Shown in pieces: positions 1-11,669 of a stretch of 64,000 nt of DNA. Source of the DNA: Serpula lacrymans var. lacrymans S7.9 (Eukaryota > Basidiomycota > Agaricomycetes > Boletales > Serpulaceae). The number at the start of each line of letters is the position of its first letter. The stretch's first letter is position 1. The position numbers and the translations under genes are program-made. The notes beneath the pieces were generated by a model. That model searched no databases. It was not told the origin of the DNA and saw nothing but the letters and a program-made list of their open reading frames with translations. The stretch lies in assembly GCF_000218685.1 (NCBI RefSeq), contig NW_006763293.1, forward strand, positions 552,720 to 616,719, in the 5' to 3' direction.

Positions 1-222
1 ACTTCATGCACTGACAGCTTAAGGAGACTACCGCAGCGGTAGGAATTAAACGTCACTTCATTGAAATAAGATCCCAAGAATATACACACGTAACACACAC
101 ATTGCCCCTTCAACGGTATTACTTCCTAATATCGAAAACAGCTTCGACAGCACAGCAGATACATCGTACACAAGAGATTCGCCAACCACAGCTTTACGGG
201 CCCGCTGTACATCACCCGTTCA
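1..222. other. 3' flank of STI1, no gene seen
   Basis: No supported coding sequence. The stretch lies downstream of the STI1 stop codon and presumably holds its 3' UTR and polyadenylation signals. Confidence 0.5.
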
Positions 223-2682
223 TCACCGCGTCTTGATGATACCCGCATTCACCAGCTTCATAATCTTTTGCCTCACACCAGGGTTCTTCATGTGGTCCTG
301 CAAGGCACTTGGGTTACCCTGTGCTTGCTGGAGAATCTGTTGCATGACAGGATCGTTCATGATATTCTGACGATCAGACACGAATGGTCAGGTTCCGTCC
401 TAATATATCATCGTGCGGATCGGATACTCACTGCAACTTCTGGATCCCTCATCGCTCGCTGCAGAGTCTCTTCCTCGTTTTCTCCTGAGCGTTGCGTGAA
501 GAGTGCCTGCTGGCACTTATGTTCTTGTTGTTGAATCTCAGACGTGTGCTTGTGGTCCTCGTCGTGATCCGATGCTTCTTGAATAGCCTCGATGGCTTTC
601 GTGTAGTCCCGCATAGCGAAGAGTACATTCGATTTACGAATGTATCCTTTGACTGTGGTTTCATACATCAGCATCGACTCCATGTACGCTGAAGTATCCT
701 TGCAACACACTTACCGAATTTAGGATCAATTTTAATGGCCTCGTTCGCGTCTTTCAGTGCTTCAGGGAGCGCAACCAGCTTCGTGTACGCGGCCGCCCGA
801 TTGTTGTAACCTCTTGCATCACTCGGGTCCCGCTTGATGCTCTCCGTGTAGCTCTTCACAGCGCTCACAAAGTCTCCACTCTTAAACAACGCGTTGCCTT
901 CCTCCCTCGCAGCCTCACTCAAGGCAGGATCAATATAAGCGAGTCGGTCAGCTTCAGCTTTAGACCGTTCAGTTTCGCGGAGCTTGTTGAGGATATCTGG
1001 TGTGCGGTGCTCTGTGAGTGATTTTTCGTAGTATTTAACGGCTTGAGGGAGGTTATCAAGTTTGGTATAGGCGCTACCGATGCGGCCAAGAGCTTTTGCG
1101 ACGAGTTTGTAATCTGCGCGAATCTGTGTGGGAGGTGATAAGCTTAGGGGGTGATATTAACGGCAAAATATGGGGTAGCTGTACCGAACGACCTTCATCA
1201 ACCGCCTTCTCACACGTTTCGATACATTTCTCATAGTTGCCCTGCTCAAAGTAGACGGCTACCACATTGGAACAAAAGTCAGCACAGCAGTCCGTTACTC
1301 AAAGAGCATCATGTATTTCTCACCGCCCAAATTTGTCAAGAATGTTATGTCCTTCGGCCACAGATCCCACGCCTTCTCGAACTCCTTGGCAGCATCCGCG
1401 AAGTCGCGCTTCTTGTATGCTTCGCTCCCGCGTTTCTTCGCGGCCTCCGCTTCTGCTTTGGCTTTAGCCTCTTCCGCTTCCTCTTCGTCCATCTCGACAT
1501 CTTCTGGTTCTGGTTCTGGCTGCGGTGCAGGGGCTGGCTTTGATGCACGGGTAGATGAAGAAGAGGCTCTTGGAGGTGATGCAGGAGGAGAGGGCGGGGT
1601 GGCCTTTGATAGGCCCGGCGGTAGCTCGTCGGATCCTTCCTCTCGGCTAAAGCCCTGTATGTCCACACCCATGAGTACACCAAGGACATCGATCATGCGT
1701 GGATCCTGAAGCGCACTGCAACAACGTATGCAACAGGTTAGAAAATGAGCACCAGAGCGCAAAGTATCAGATAAGACTTACGTGTCCGCTAACTTAGGGT
1801 TCTGCTGGATCAGTTGAATCTACGGAGAGCATCATGCGCATGTTAGCATGTACACACGCGCCAAACCACAGGAATCAGTGTGGATCTGTCGCTTACCTTC
1901 TGCACGAACGATGGGTCAGCGAGATGTTTCTGTGTCCGGGGGTTCGTTGCGAGCTTCCCAAGGATGTTTGGATCGGAAAACATCTTGCCAAGCCCAAGCG
2001 CCTCCGAGCCGTCACTTTTAACGTCCTTCGCTATAATATATCAGATTAGTGTGGATCCAGAGCGTCGTGATTTGAGGTGCGATGAAGTGCATAGTATGAG
2101 GTAACGATAGATAACGTGTATGTGAGTACGAAAAGTTAAATGAAATGATAGGAGGAAATGCGTACACTTGGCATCTTTTACCTCCTGCAGACCCTTGCGC
2201 AGTGCAGGGCTGTCCTCGAGCTTTAGTCCTCCTTCGTACGCCTCGATCGCCTCGTCATATCGCCTGGCGCCATGAAGTGCGGCACCCTTCCTCGCATAGC
2301 CCTTTGACCAAGCGGGATTGATTTTGACACACTAGAATCCCAAAACAAGAAAACGCGAGGATTGCGTTAACAGGATACTCAAGAGCAATTGCTATAACTG
2401 CAAGCTGCGATTTACAGCCGAAAGTACCATCACGTACCTGTTCAGCATCTTCTAGTGCGGCATCATATTGTTTCTTTCCTGCTTTAGCAGCGCTGCGATT
2501 TGAGAAGAGAACATGGTTTTGTGGGTCAAGGGCTATGGCCTTCGAGAAGAGTTCGATAGCTTTGTCGTAGTCTTTGGCCGCGAAGGCTTTGTTGCCCTGG
2601 TCCTTCAATGCGTTTGCCTGATAAGATAAATATTAGCCACATCTCTGGCACTTGAGAGGTATATAAGACGTACGTCGGACAT
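223..2682 (-). CDS. STI1: STI1/HOP, Hsp70-Hsp90 organising co-chaperone
   Basis: Cytosolic adaptor that bridges Hsp70 and Hsp90 through TPR clamps. The first coding exon is only 9 nt (2674-2682, MSD). An intron with GTACGT donor follows, then the TPR1 array starts (LKDQGNKAFAAKDYDKAIEL). Next come a DP1 module (exon reading ALQDPRMIDVLGVLMGVD), an acidic and proline-rich linker, TPR2A (KKRGSEAYKKRDFADAAKEF) and TPR2B (EEGNALFKSGDFVSAVKSY). The C-terminal DP2 module contains MRDPEVA and NDPVMQQILQQAQ and ends NAGIIKTR-stop. Domain order and length match the family. The exons are interrupted by several introns of about 50-100 nt. A heat-shock element lies about 145 bp upstream of the start codon. 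The assignment is secure; individual splice sites are inferred. Confidence 0.95.
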
Positions 2683-2824
2683 CTGGAGTATCGGTGTTGG
2701 TCGTCGACTTACTTGTGCTGCAGTCTATATAGTTGCTGAATTGGTTTTATAGTACTTTTCAGACTTTCTGATACCGAGTAACGACTTGCTGTTATACTCT
2801 CCGTGATATTTCTCCCCGAGCTCT

Positions 2825-2847
2825 TGAACATTCCAGAATCTTCGGAA
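2825..2847. promoter_or_regulatory. Heat-shock element upstream of STI1
   Basis: Four perfectly phased alternating units (GAA at 2826, TTC at 2831, GAA at 2836, TTC at 2841) are followed by a further GAA at 2845 that is 1 nt out of phase. This fits the nGAAnnTTCn consensus of Hsf1. It sits about 145 bp 5' of the STI1 start codon, and STI1 is a known Hsf1 target in other fungi. Confidence 0.85.
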
Positions 2848-3008
2848 ATGGCACACATCCCAACCCTAACCCTACTCGTCAGCAGGGAATGTCGCGGACG
2901 ATCGGGTGTAAAACCAAGAAATTTGACGAACCAAGTAAATTAGAGCGATATCTGATAACATTTCACCTTGTATATGCAGCTAAGAAAACATTGACCATGG
3001 ACAATCTC

Positions 3009-4462
3009 TTAGAAAGATGGCGTTTTCCATGAGTGGTCCAACAAGCCCCGTGCCTCAAACAAGTTCCTCGCGTCCTGCTCATATTTCCTCCTCCCACTTC
3101 TCTCTTCCTCGCTGCCTCCTTCAATCTCCTTCCACGTCCTTGCACTCTCATGCACATCCTTCAGCGTACTCAGACCCACAACAATCGGCATCCCTTGCAC
3201 TTTTGCCCTCTGAAAAGCATACCCTAATGCTACATCAGGTAGCCCACCCTTCCAAGACTCTACGATCTGCGACACGTCCACAACAGCCTGCTTGATCTCG
3301 GGAGATGCAGGATGCCATGAGGGAGGTGAGTGGGTGAGGAGGCCCATACTGAATGGAGAGGCAGTGAGAACTTGTCTTAGCTTTGCCCGCTCATAGAATG
3401 CAGGCAGGAATGCCTCCAGAGAAGCGTTCTGCAAGTCAAGATGCGAGTAGGAAAGTAGAGTATCCAAGGGCTTGTAAGGCGCCGTGTGCAAGGCGAGCAA
3501 AGTCAGGCGAAGGAGCGTTGGTAAAGAATAACCTGCAACACGAGCCGCACAGTGAGTCGTGATGAGGAATAAGAAGAAATACAAGAAATACAAGACACGT
3601 ACCACTAATACCGATGTTCTTGATGATTCCCTCCTCTTGCATTTTCCTCAGCTCTCCAATTGCCCCTAATATTTTTTGATCTCCTTCTCCCCAGATTTTA
3701 CTCTCTTGCCCTTCATTCAGCCCATATGCTTCTTCTTCTGCTCCTAACGCCCCAAGATGGCTGCCCGACAAGCGAGGAGCAACAGAATTAGCTAGGAACT
3801 CAACGTCGTGCAAATATACGTTATCGAGATACGAAGTGTGTAGCCGTGTGAGACTACGTTGTACGCTGGCGCGGACACCCTTCGGTGAATAGTCAAAAGA
3901 GGCTGGATCACTGCCAAATCGCCCGCATTTCGTCATCTATATAACACGGATATCAGGCTCAGTCACACGAAAAGAGGTGGCACGTCAGATCGATGAAATA
4001 CCCACAATGATATATGATGACCGAGGGAACTCTTGTTCAAGGGCTTTCAGCGCATTTCCCAAAATAATCTCCGATGGCCCATAGTATGGCGAAGTGTCAA
4101 ACGCACGAATACCGTAGCTGGTTGACGCGTGATTATGAGCACAATATACGCCAGCTGCAATAAGAGAGCTTACCGGAGCGCAAGTCTCGTAGTACGAACG
4201 GGTATCACCCCGCTTACATGATCAGCCGCGTTATAAAACGCTGAGAAGGATGCAGCCCCAAAGATGACTGGAGGCAGATCCAAAGCTCCTAAACGAGTCT
4301 CCTATGATTATCGTCAAACCAGGATGAAAGATTGAGCATCTGCCACTCCAGACTACCCACTATCAGTTTATCCTTCAGGGGCTTGTCCTCCACCTCATCT
4401 GGGATCTCTTCGATTGGCGGCAAAGGGAACGTAGGCTGTGGATCGTCGAGACGAGAAACCAT
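3009..4462 (-). CDS. ARA2: Aldo-keto reductase, D-arabinose dehydrogenase (ARA2) type
   Basis: NAD(P)-dependent aldo-keto reductase. The ARA2 branch oxidises D-arabinose toward D-erythroascorbate, the fungal ascorbate analogue. Spliced order: N-terminus MVSRLDDPQPTFPLPPIEE, then RLGALDLPPVIFGAASFSA, then the catalytic-Tyr motif RAFDTSPYYGPSE (Asp and Tyr of the tetrad). MTKCGRFG follows (Lys of the tetrad), then YLDNVYLHDVEF (the His position) and GIIKNIGISGYSL. The C-terminal barrel half includes LGYAFQRAKVQGMPIVVGLS. There are five exons with introns of about 50-70 nt. The start is the first ATG in frame with the conserved exons. The barrel has no break. The exact sugar substrate is inferred from the family. 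Confidence 0.87.
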
Positions 4463-4839
4463 GTTCGCGTGTATCGCACTGGCAGAATAGAAAGGAAGAT
4501 AAATAAAGAAGGATAATGTAACCACTAGAAACCGACAAATCAGATAATCAAAAAAAAATCAGAATTGATACTCCAATCAACTACAATAGAGGAGCAAGAC
4601 AGTCGAAAGCAAAGGGGGGCTGCTTAAGAAAGCGTCCATTTTATTATGTACCGCGCAGGTCGATCTACTGCCGGGCCGGCAATCCAAACTTTCCTAAATC
4701 TTACCTCCAGTTTCCTCACCTGACAGGAATTGTAACCGGATAACACGAGGGATCAAGTAGACAAAGGAACGGATATGATTTCTCTGTACAGAATAACAGC
4801 GATTTTCCGAAAGCGTCAATCACAAGTCTCAGTAGCCTC

Positions 4840-5335
4840 TTATAGCTTGTCCCGCGACCAGCTAGCACATAACAGTATGTTAGCAACCGAACCAGCACAA
4901 GTACATAGTACGATAAAATGCCTTGCCTTTTGTTGAACTGTTGGTTGACGGCCATCAATTTGGTGTTCTCGTCGGGTTTGACGTCGTTCCAAGGAGTTGG
5001 GTTGTTCTTCGTCCAGACCACTACGTTGTTGACCGACGGAACGTTAAAGCCGCTACTGATTTGCAAAGTCACAAATACGCACCAGTAGGTCCACGAGCAA
5101 GCCTGGTCAAGTACCAACCTGCACCACCAACTGCCAACCCAATGACCGCATAACTGTCCACGCAAAATGACGTTGTCAGAATCACATTTTGGACTAGGAA
5201 TATGTGTGTGTTAAGCTTACATAGGGATGGCCTAAAATGCAATGAATGAGCGCTCGTCAGACATAATATATCTGATTTAATCACCTCAATGGCGAACCAG
5301 TGTCGCATGAATTGTCTGGAGGATCTTTGAGCCAT
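4840..5335 (-). CDS. NDUFA4-family respiratory chain small subunit
   Basis: Small single-membrane-span protein of the NDUFA4/MLRQ family, a mitochondrial inner-membrane subunit associated with complex IV or I. Spliced, it starts MAQRSSRQFMRHWFAIEAIP. The membrane segment is YAVIGLAVGGAGWYLTRLAR, followed by the conserved VVWTKNNPTPWNDVKP and the end QFNKSWSRDKL-stop. There are five short exons. The last intron (4862-4926) needs a GC donor (GCAAGG) to reach the conserved C-terminus. Reading through it gives an unrelated 58-residue tail. Length of about 80 residues fits the family. Nuclear complex I or IV assignment cannot be settled from sequence alone. Confidence 0.88.
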
Positions 5336-5886
5336 GGCGAGTAATAAAATAACGTTGAAGACACAAGTTGTTGCACGACGCGGCGGAAACTGTGCGTATA
5401 TCTATATTTCCCACGCCCTGACCTGCGGAAAAGACCGGGTGGTGTCGACGTCTTATGAGCAAGTTCTCTTAGACTTAAAAAGCTACTGGAGGAGTTGCAC
5501 TTTCATTCAACTCCATGCAGTAACAGTATCAAAAGCAGGCATAGACATGTATAGAGCGGTGAAAAGTATGAGCATGAACGAAGATAGTCCTCAAAAAATG
5601 TCCTTCAAGGTGCGTTAAGTTTATAAGTACAAGCGACAACAGCGTTGACACATCACAACATAACTCTCCCCGGTGGTGACTGCCACAGACAGTCATAGGT
5701 ATAAATAATAAAAAAGTCCAGAGGGAAGTAGCAAAATATGTGGACATGTCGAAGAAGACGCAAATGTGGTCGTCGTGCAACGGATCATAGAGAAAAGATA
5801 TAAAAAGGATACATTAAGTATGGCGGCTGAGTGAGGCAGTCAGGGGATGTCATCTGTCAGTGATGCATGAGCTACTGCTACTTACC
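5336..5886. other. Intergenic region upstream of the NDUFA4-like gene
   Basis: About 550 bp with no supported gene. A TATA-like string (GATATAAAAAGG) lies near 5797-5810. Short open frames here have no coding character. Confidence 0.5.
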
Positions 5887-6318
5887 TTACAGGAAAATGT
5901 CATGACCCTGACAACTCTTGCAAGGATGGACAGCCATACAACGATGGAGCTGAACATTTCGCTCTTGATCCATTCGGCTTTTCAATCTTTCCAGTTGCTT
6001 CTCTTTAGATACATACCCCCCCTTCTGTACTGGGCGCGTCCTAACGTTAGACAACAACGGAACAGTTGCCTGTACGTCGTTTATACTTGAAATGCTAGCG
6101 TTACTAGGACCAATGCACGACGCGACCGCCGCCGTACCTGGAGCCCAAGAACGAGGGATGTAGCTCGAGAGCGACTGGAATGAAATTCGTGCCGCAAGCG
6201 GTGAAGACATAAATGAAGATAGTGATGAAGAAAGAGCTTGACGTTCTGATGGGTATTCATAAAGGGTGGAATTGATTGAACTTGATTCTTTTAGTTCTGT
6301 AGAGACACTCGTGACCAT
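5887..6318 (-). CDS. Small hypothetical protein with C-terminal Cys/His tail
   Basis: 143-codon frame. The first two thirds are Ser-rich and probably disordered. The end looks conserved: KGGYVSKEKQLERLKSRM (amphipathic basic helix), then HRCMAVHPCKSCQGHDIFL-stop with a CxxC pair that may bind zinc. Its first ATG lies inside the last codons of the large upstream gene, which ends at 6291 in another frame, so the two would overlap by 28 nt. A downstream ATG at 6210 (MSSPLAARIS) would remove the overlap. I do not recognise the family securely. The tail resembles short fungal proteins ending in a CKxC motif, but that is memory, not a search. Confidence 0.5.
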   Translation of the reverse strand: MVTSVSTELKESSSINSTLYEYPSERQALSSSLSSFMSSPLAARISFQSLSSYIPRSWAPGTAAVASCIGPSNASISSINDVQATVPLLSNVRTRPVQKGGYVSKEKQLERLKSRMDQERNVQLHRCMAVHPCKSCQGHDIFL

Positions 6319-9300
6319 GCCGCTATCCGACTGTCCGAAAATGTGGGCCTCATTGTGGGCTGTGAAACGGAAGAAGAGAGTGAGTTAGGCGTACTCAAGG
6401 ACACTCTGAGCTGAGGCTTAAATGCCGAACCATTGGTTGCAGGCTGACCCTGCGCTTGACGCAATACAGGAACCGATGACCGCGGTTTCGTTGGCGTTGA
6501 GTGTTTTGAAGGAGAGTTGACCGGTTGAGGTATGAAAGAAGGCATGACACCGCCCCGTTTAGAAGGAGGGGTCACAAAGGTATTGGCTGGATAATTGATT
6601 GGAGCAACAGAACGTGCCAGCGTTACTCGAGTAACGATCGACGGCGGGGGCGGCGTGCATGAAGAAAACGACCGTAAGGCCGTAGAGCGAGGTATCGAAG
6701 AGGGCGAATTAGTGCCTTTGCGCACAGCCTTCTTAGTGAATTCATCATCGTCAGAGGACGGTGACGAAAGCAGAGCGGCGTCTGACTTTTCTTCATCCGC
6801 CTGTTCAACCCTGATTTGAGGGAAAGTAAAAGGAACACTTTCACTTTCGTCTTCATCGTCAAAGGGCTCGAAAATAGGGACAGGCTTCCTGACTGGAGAC
6901 CGCGCAGCAGGAGCAGACTGCGAATCCAATACAGGGGTGATGCAAATAGCAGGTGGAGTGAATGTAAATATGATTCCTCCTTCAACCTCCTCGCCCTGCG
7001 GTTCATCATTTTCGTCATCATCATCGCTTTCCTCTTCTACATCCTCCTCTTCGTCCTCTTCTATCACAACGGGTAAACTTCTGATAGAAGCCTCGACTAC
7101 ACCAACGTCGGACGGCAATAAAAACGGAGGCAAGTCCTCGTCCTCATCATCTCCGGAAGACGCAAAAGCTGACGAAAACAGCCCTTTGCCCATGTCCTCA
7201 GAAGAGGCATAGGTTCCCATAGGGGGAGTGTTATCGAGGTCATCCAGACATCCAAAGAAACGATCAACGTCGTCAGCACTTAGATCAGATATTGACTGCG
7301 TCCCTCTTGGGAAAGTCCACGTTTTGGAAAGTGAGGCATGTGGTGCGTGGGAGTGTGCAGGCCTCTCGGGGATAGAAACTGGGGAGGAAGAACACGAGCG
7401 GCTGATGGTCTCAGAAACGAGTAGACCTGGAGGAGAATGCATGTCTAATTCGTCCTCCGATCCTATGGACGACCCACCAGGACTTTGGAAACTAATATCA
7501 GAATCTTCCTCATCCTCGTATCCAGCAAGGCCATCCTCTTCATCTGAAAGATCGTCGACGGTCTCTTCTTCTTCAAGCTCCTCCTCCTCCGCAACCGAGT
7601 TAAGTGTCAGTTCTGCCTTGTTGAAGCTGTCGTCAATAGACTCCACATCTGTAGAGGAACTTTCCGAGCTAACGGATTGGAAGTTAGATGAACGATTGCG
7701 CGAACCAGCGATTCTTGCCGACCTGATTTGACTATTAGCAAGAAAGGCCTTTTCCAATTCTTGTGCCTTCCTCCTTTCTTGTTCAAGAGACGTCCGTAGA
7801 TGAAGGCACTCCTCTTCAACGACCTGGACATCTTGAAGTCGAGCATTTAGCTTGTCGATCTCGTGCTTCATGCTGTCACGCTCCTTAATTAAGACATCGT
7901 GCTCGTTCAAAGCCTGCTCGAGTGCAGCAGCCTTTTCACTAAATGCCTTATCCAGATTGGTTTTCTCAACCTCCAGTAAGCCTAGGCGAGAGCGGGCGAC
8001 CCAAGCTTCTCTCCGCTCTGATTCAACCCGCTTAGCAAATACACCAACCTGCTTGTCCAAGTCAGCTACTCGCGTCCTCCACCCATCAACATCTCTCTTG
8101 AGCTCGTCGCGCTCAGCTTTGAGATCCGAAATTAGCTGCAGCATCTCGTCACTAGGTTCGGATAGCGTAGATGCATCCGATGCGACAGAAAGTGGTCTAG
8201 ACCGAGGTCTTGCTCGCGAAGAGAGAGCGCGCTCCAAATCAGTTATGCGAGCGAGGAGCGCGTTGTGGGACTTGAATAAAAAATGCTGCTCAGATATGGA
8301 TAAGGGTTGTTCCACGAGGTCTTCAAGACTGCTCGATTCTCTCGCCTCTGAAAATCGACGCTCTGTAGTAGGAGTCAACTCGGGAGTGGGCGGGACTACC
8401 ATATCCCTGGAAGGGTCCGAAGAGCATTTATACGAGATGCTGCTACGTCTCTTCATCGCCATGTCACTTGGAGAGGGACATTCGGATTGACTGGTGATGG
8501 AAAAACGACGAGCAAGCGAATTAACAGGAGTACTGCTAGAAGGCGTAGTAATCACAGATAGGCGTTTCGTTTTGGTCGTGTTCATGGTCGTGACATCGGC
8601 ATATGAGGGGGAGAAAGGGTTTGAACTGGGAGATGAAGCTAAAGCAAGAGATCGTAGTCCTACAGGTCTTGGACTAGGAGTAAGAGTTGGGGTAGGCAAG
8701 TTTCCAGGTGCAGAACTAACTACACTGCCTGACACGAGAGACAAGGGACGCAAATTCAAGCTAGCAGGACGAGGCCGTATGGGGGATTTGATAACGGAAT
8801 TTACAGCAGCCTCCGTTTCTGCTTCAACTTGTCCTACTTGCGGAACAACTTCTTCCTCTTCCTCTTCTTCTTCCTCCTCAACAAGTGTATGGAGTTGGTC
8901 TTTTGCTGAGGATGATGAGGGTACGAGCTTGCCGAAAGAATCGCGTTTTCCCATAAGACTGCTCAAACCACCTCCAAAACCACCTCCACCGTTACCGGGA
9001 GGGAAAGACGGCTTGGTCGCTTTGGGATAAGGATAAAGATGAGGTATGATAGGAAGGCAGCGTAAAGATAATACTTACGGAATTCAAACGTCTTCTTGGA
9101 CAGATCAGGGGTACTAAGTTCAGGAATTTCCACTTTTGAGAATGCAAGATCAGGTTTGCCTTCGAGTGCCCAAAGAGCTCGACGACGAATAGAGTCCTTG
9201 TCGCCAAAATTGATGTTGTCTTCTTTGGACACGGGAAGGTCAGGTAATGAGACACCCATCATTTCCGCCGACTCGCGGCGGGTAGAAACAGAAGAACGTC

Positions 9301-9675
9301 GTCGATGATGGGAGCTTGGCCGTTTGGAGTGGCCATTCTGAAAAGAGGGAGTATTTGACAACATATCGTTCGTGGATACAACTGAATTGGTGGAAGTAGA
9401 AATTGAAAGTGCAGACATAGACGAGATAGAAGAGATAGAATTGTTACGAGAGCGAGATCGTCCGTGAGAAGGCTTTGAAAAGTGACTAGGCAGGTTAGAG
9501 GAAGGGCCTCCGCCCAATTTGAAGGATTCAAACTAGGACGACAAGAATCAGCCTTGACCGTCGTACAAGAGCGCCTCGCGTATGGGTAGTGAATTCATTG
9601 ACAACTCACCCGTTGCCTGGCTGCGGTGTTAGCTTCTTGAAACTTGTCGGAAACGTCAAGAGTAGGGTCCATCAT
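6291..9675 (-). CDS. Large Ser-rich, acidic coiled-coil protein, uncharacterised
   Basis: About 1,070 residues in three exons. Exon 1 reads MMDPTLDVSDKFQEANTAAR, exon 2 starts FESFKLGGGP, and exon 3 starts PTKPSFPPGNGGGGFGGGL. The N-terminal part has Ser/Arg-rich low complexity followed by an ordered stretch (DSIRRRALWALEGKPD, FSKVEIPELSTPDLSKK). The middle holds a coiled coil (about residues 410-590; ISDLKAERDELKRDVDGWRT, then LNARLQDVQVVEEECLHL). Several Glu/Asp blocks follow, with a Ser/Pro-rich tail ending AAWSRVSLQN-stop. No catalytic motif is visible. The layout suits a scaffold or cytoskeleton-associated protein, but no function is assigned. The first two ATGs are adjacent (MM); the outer is used. 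Confidence 0.82.
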
Positions 9676-10337
9676 GAAAAGTTAGATTTTTTTAAGTGTT
9701 TGAGGTAGGGTTAAAGAATGGAGTTGTCTCTGAGAGAACGTGGACTGTAAAGAGAGGAAGGGACCGTACGACGGTGGACGTCCGATGGCAAGCGTCGAAG
9801 ATAGTGATGGCGAGCAGCAAGGAACTCGAACGGGGTCAAACAAGCCATATACACCAATTCAGACTCCGATCACCGGTCAGGGCCTAATTTGAACCTTGCA
9901 AAATGCCACAAAAAAGTCTCTACGTTCCTTACCGCCACTGATACCCCTAGGTTCACTTTTTATATATATAAAAACCTAACAGCCGAATCTTATTGCCATA
10001 TTTACCAGTCGAAACCTATGTTCATTGGCTTCAATAATATGCTTTGTCTGCATTGCAGTATAGAGTCAATCCGCCATATGGCCGTCCGGATCGTTCGTAC
10101 GGAGACTTGCCTAATGAGGAGAACTCGCGCCACCCGATGATTCACGTCTCAGACCAACCACCTGAAATTCTCGAATATAGTGCATTCCCAATCCCACGTC
10201 CTTTGTTTCATTTCGCAGAACCTGCAGCAATATTCTGATCACATCAGGTGACTATTGTTCGCGCAACGCTGTTTGGAAATTCCACTGATCTATCAGTTTC
10301 GGGATCAGACGACGTTCGAAGAATCTTAGCTCAAATC
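9676..10337. other. Divergent promoter region
   Basis: About 660 bp between two divergently read genes, presumably carrying both promoters. A TATA-rich string (TATATATATAAAAACC) lies near 9961-9976. No coding sequence is supported. Confidence 0.55.
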
Positions 10338-11250
10338 ATGTCTCCCATGCAACAAGTCGCTAAGCTCGTCCCGCAAGAAACCGTGTTCTTCCTTTGTGAT
10401 GTGCAAACCCGGTTTCGTATGCCCGCTGAACTACCCACTGTAACATGTTTTGAATTACCGTTTCGCCGTAAATAGGGGAAGCAATTTATGGTTTCGATGC
10501 CCTCATCTTGACTGCAAACAAGATGCTCAAAGTAGCGAAGGTATGTCCAATGCTGATACATTTTTCATCCTGTACGAGGCTAAACTTTTACTAGAATATG
10601 GATATACCTGTCGTAGTGACTGAGCAAAATCCAAAAGGTTAGCGCTGCCATTCGTTGGATGTTTAATCGGGATCGACATAGTTCGGTAGGTCTTGGTCCT
10701 ACCGTGCCTGAGATTGACGTCGCTTCCCTTGGATCGCTCCATGTTGCAACAATCGACAAGACCCTTTTCTCCATGGTCACGCCAGAAGTTAAAGAGCTAC
10801 TTAAAGCTCGACCAAATCTCAAGTCTGTAGTTCTGTTCGGAATAGAAGTACGTCCATACTCCTTCTAATTGTAATGACCGTGCTTAGCAGCTGTTTCCCA
10901 CATTGCAACAGTCACATGTCTGTGTGCTGCAGTCAGCTCTCGATTTGGTAGAGGCTGGATACAACGTCCATGTCATAGCGGACGGTGTGTCCAGCTGCAA
11001 CAAGGAAGAAGTACCTTATGCTCTCGCTAGAATTCGTCAATCAGGAGGTTATATAACCACGAGCGAGAGTGCAGCTTTCCAGTTACAACGTGGGTATCTA
11101 TTGACGTCGTATGGATGGACGTTCATGCGTTCATCTTCAGGAGATTCCCACTCGACAACCTTCAAGCCCTTTTCCAAGATTATCAAGGACGAGAAGGATA
11201 ACACGAAGCAGGCTGTTCAGGTTCTCTTACAACATCGAAGCGTCCTGTAG
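10338..11250 (+). CDS. Isochorismatase-fold hydrolase (ISOC1/ISOC2-like)
   Basis: Cysteine-hydrolase superfamily member related to animal ISOC1/ISOC2. Its natural substrate is unknown. The N-terminus is MSPMQQVAKLVPQETVFFL, then CDVQTRFREAIYGFD with the nucleophile-activating Asp. MDIPVVVTEQNPKGLGPTV follows, including the typical VTEQ..KGLGPTVPE motif, then SVVLFGIESHVCVLQSALDL with the catalytic Cys in SHVC. The end is VLLQHRSVL-stop. There are six exons. The intron 3 acceptor at 10692 and the intron 4 acceptor at 10911 are the ones that keep frame. The ATG at 10338 matches the family start. All family residues are present. Confidence 0.9.
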
Positions 11251-11669
11251 TGCCAGGTACTCATTAGGTGATGGTATTTTTACTTTGCGCTCATTTTAGA
11301 GCATACTGCGCATCTCGGGATATCGGTACATGAGTGTACCTCGTAGTGTTATCCGAACGGTGGTTGTACGAATAAATTTGTATTATGCCATGCGAGTCGA
11401 ACGCTTATCCTTTACCTTCAAATGTTGAGTTCGTCCTGAAGCTGTGAGACCCAAAGCTATTGAACCGAACCTCGTGATAATTTTACGAGTACAATGTCTA
11501 ATAGCACTCGAGATAGTACTTGCCTAAGCAGCCGTGGGAATTGCGATCGAGTAAGAAGCCCAGCTTAGACTGTTACATCGCGCTCAGAGCGACAGCTCAC
11601 CTTGATTCTCTTCTCTACAACATAGTCAAAGCCTTTCCTCTCCGTTGGCTCAATCAATACTCTGGTGCA
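11251..11669. other. Intergenic region
   Basis: About 420 bp between two genes on the same strand. It should hold the terminator of the first and the promoter of the second. Nothing else is seen. Confidence 0.5.
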
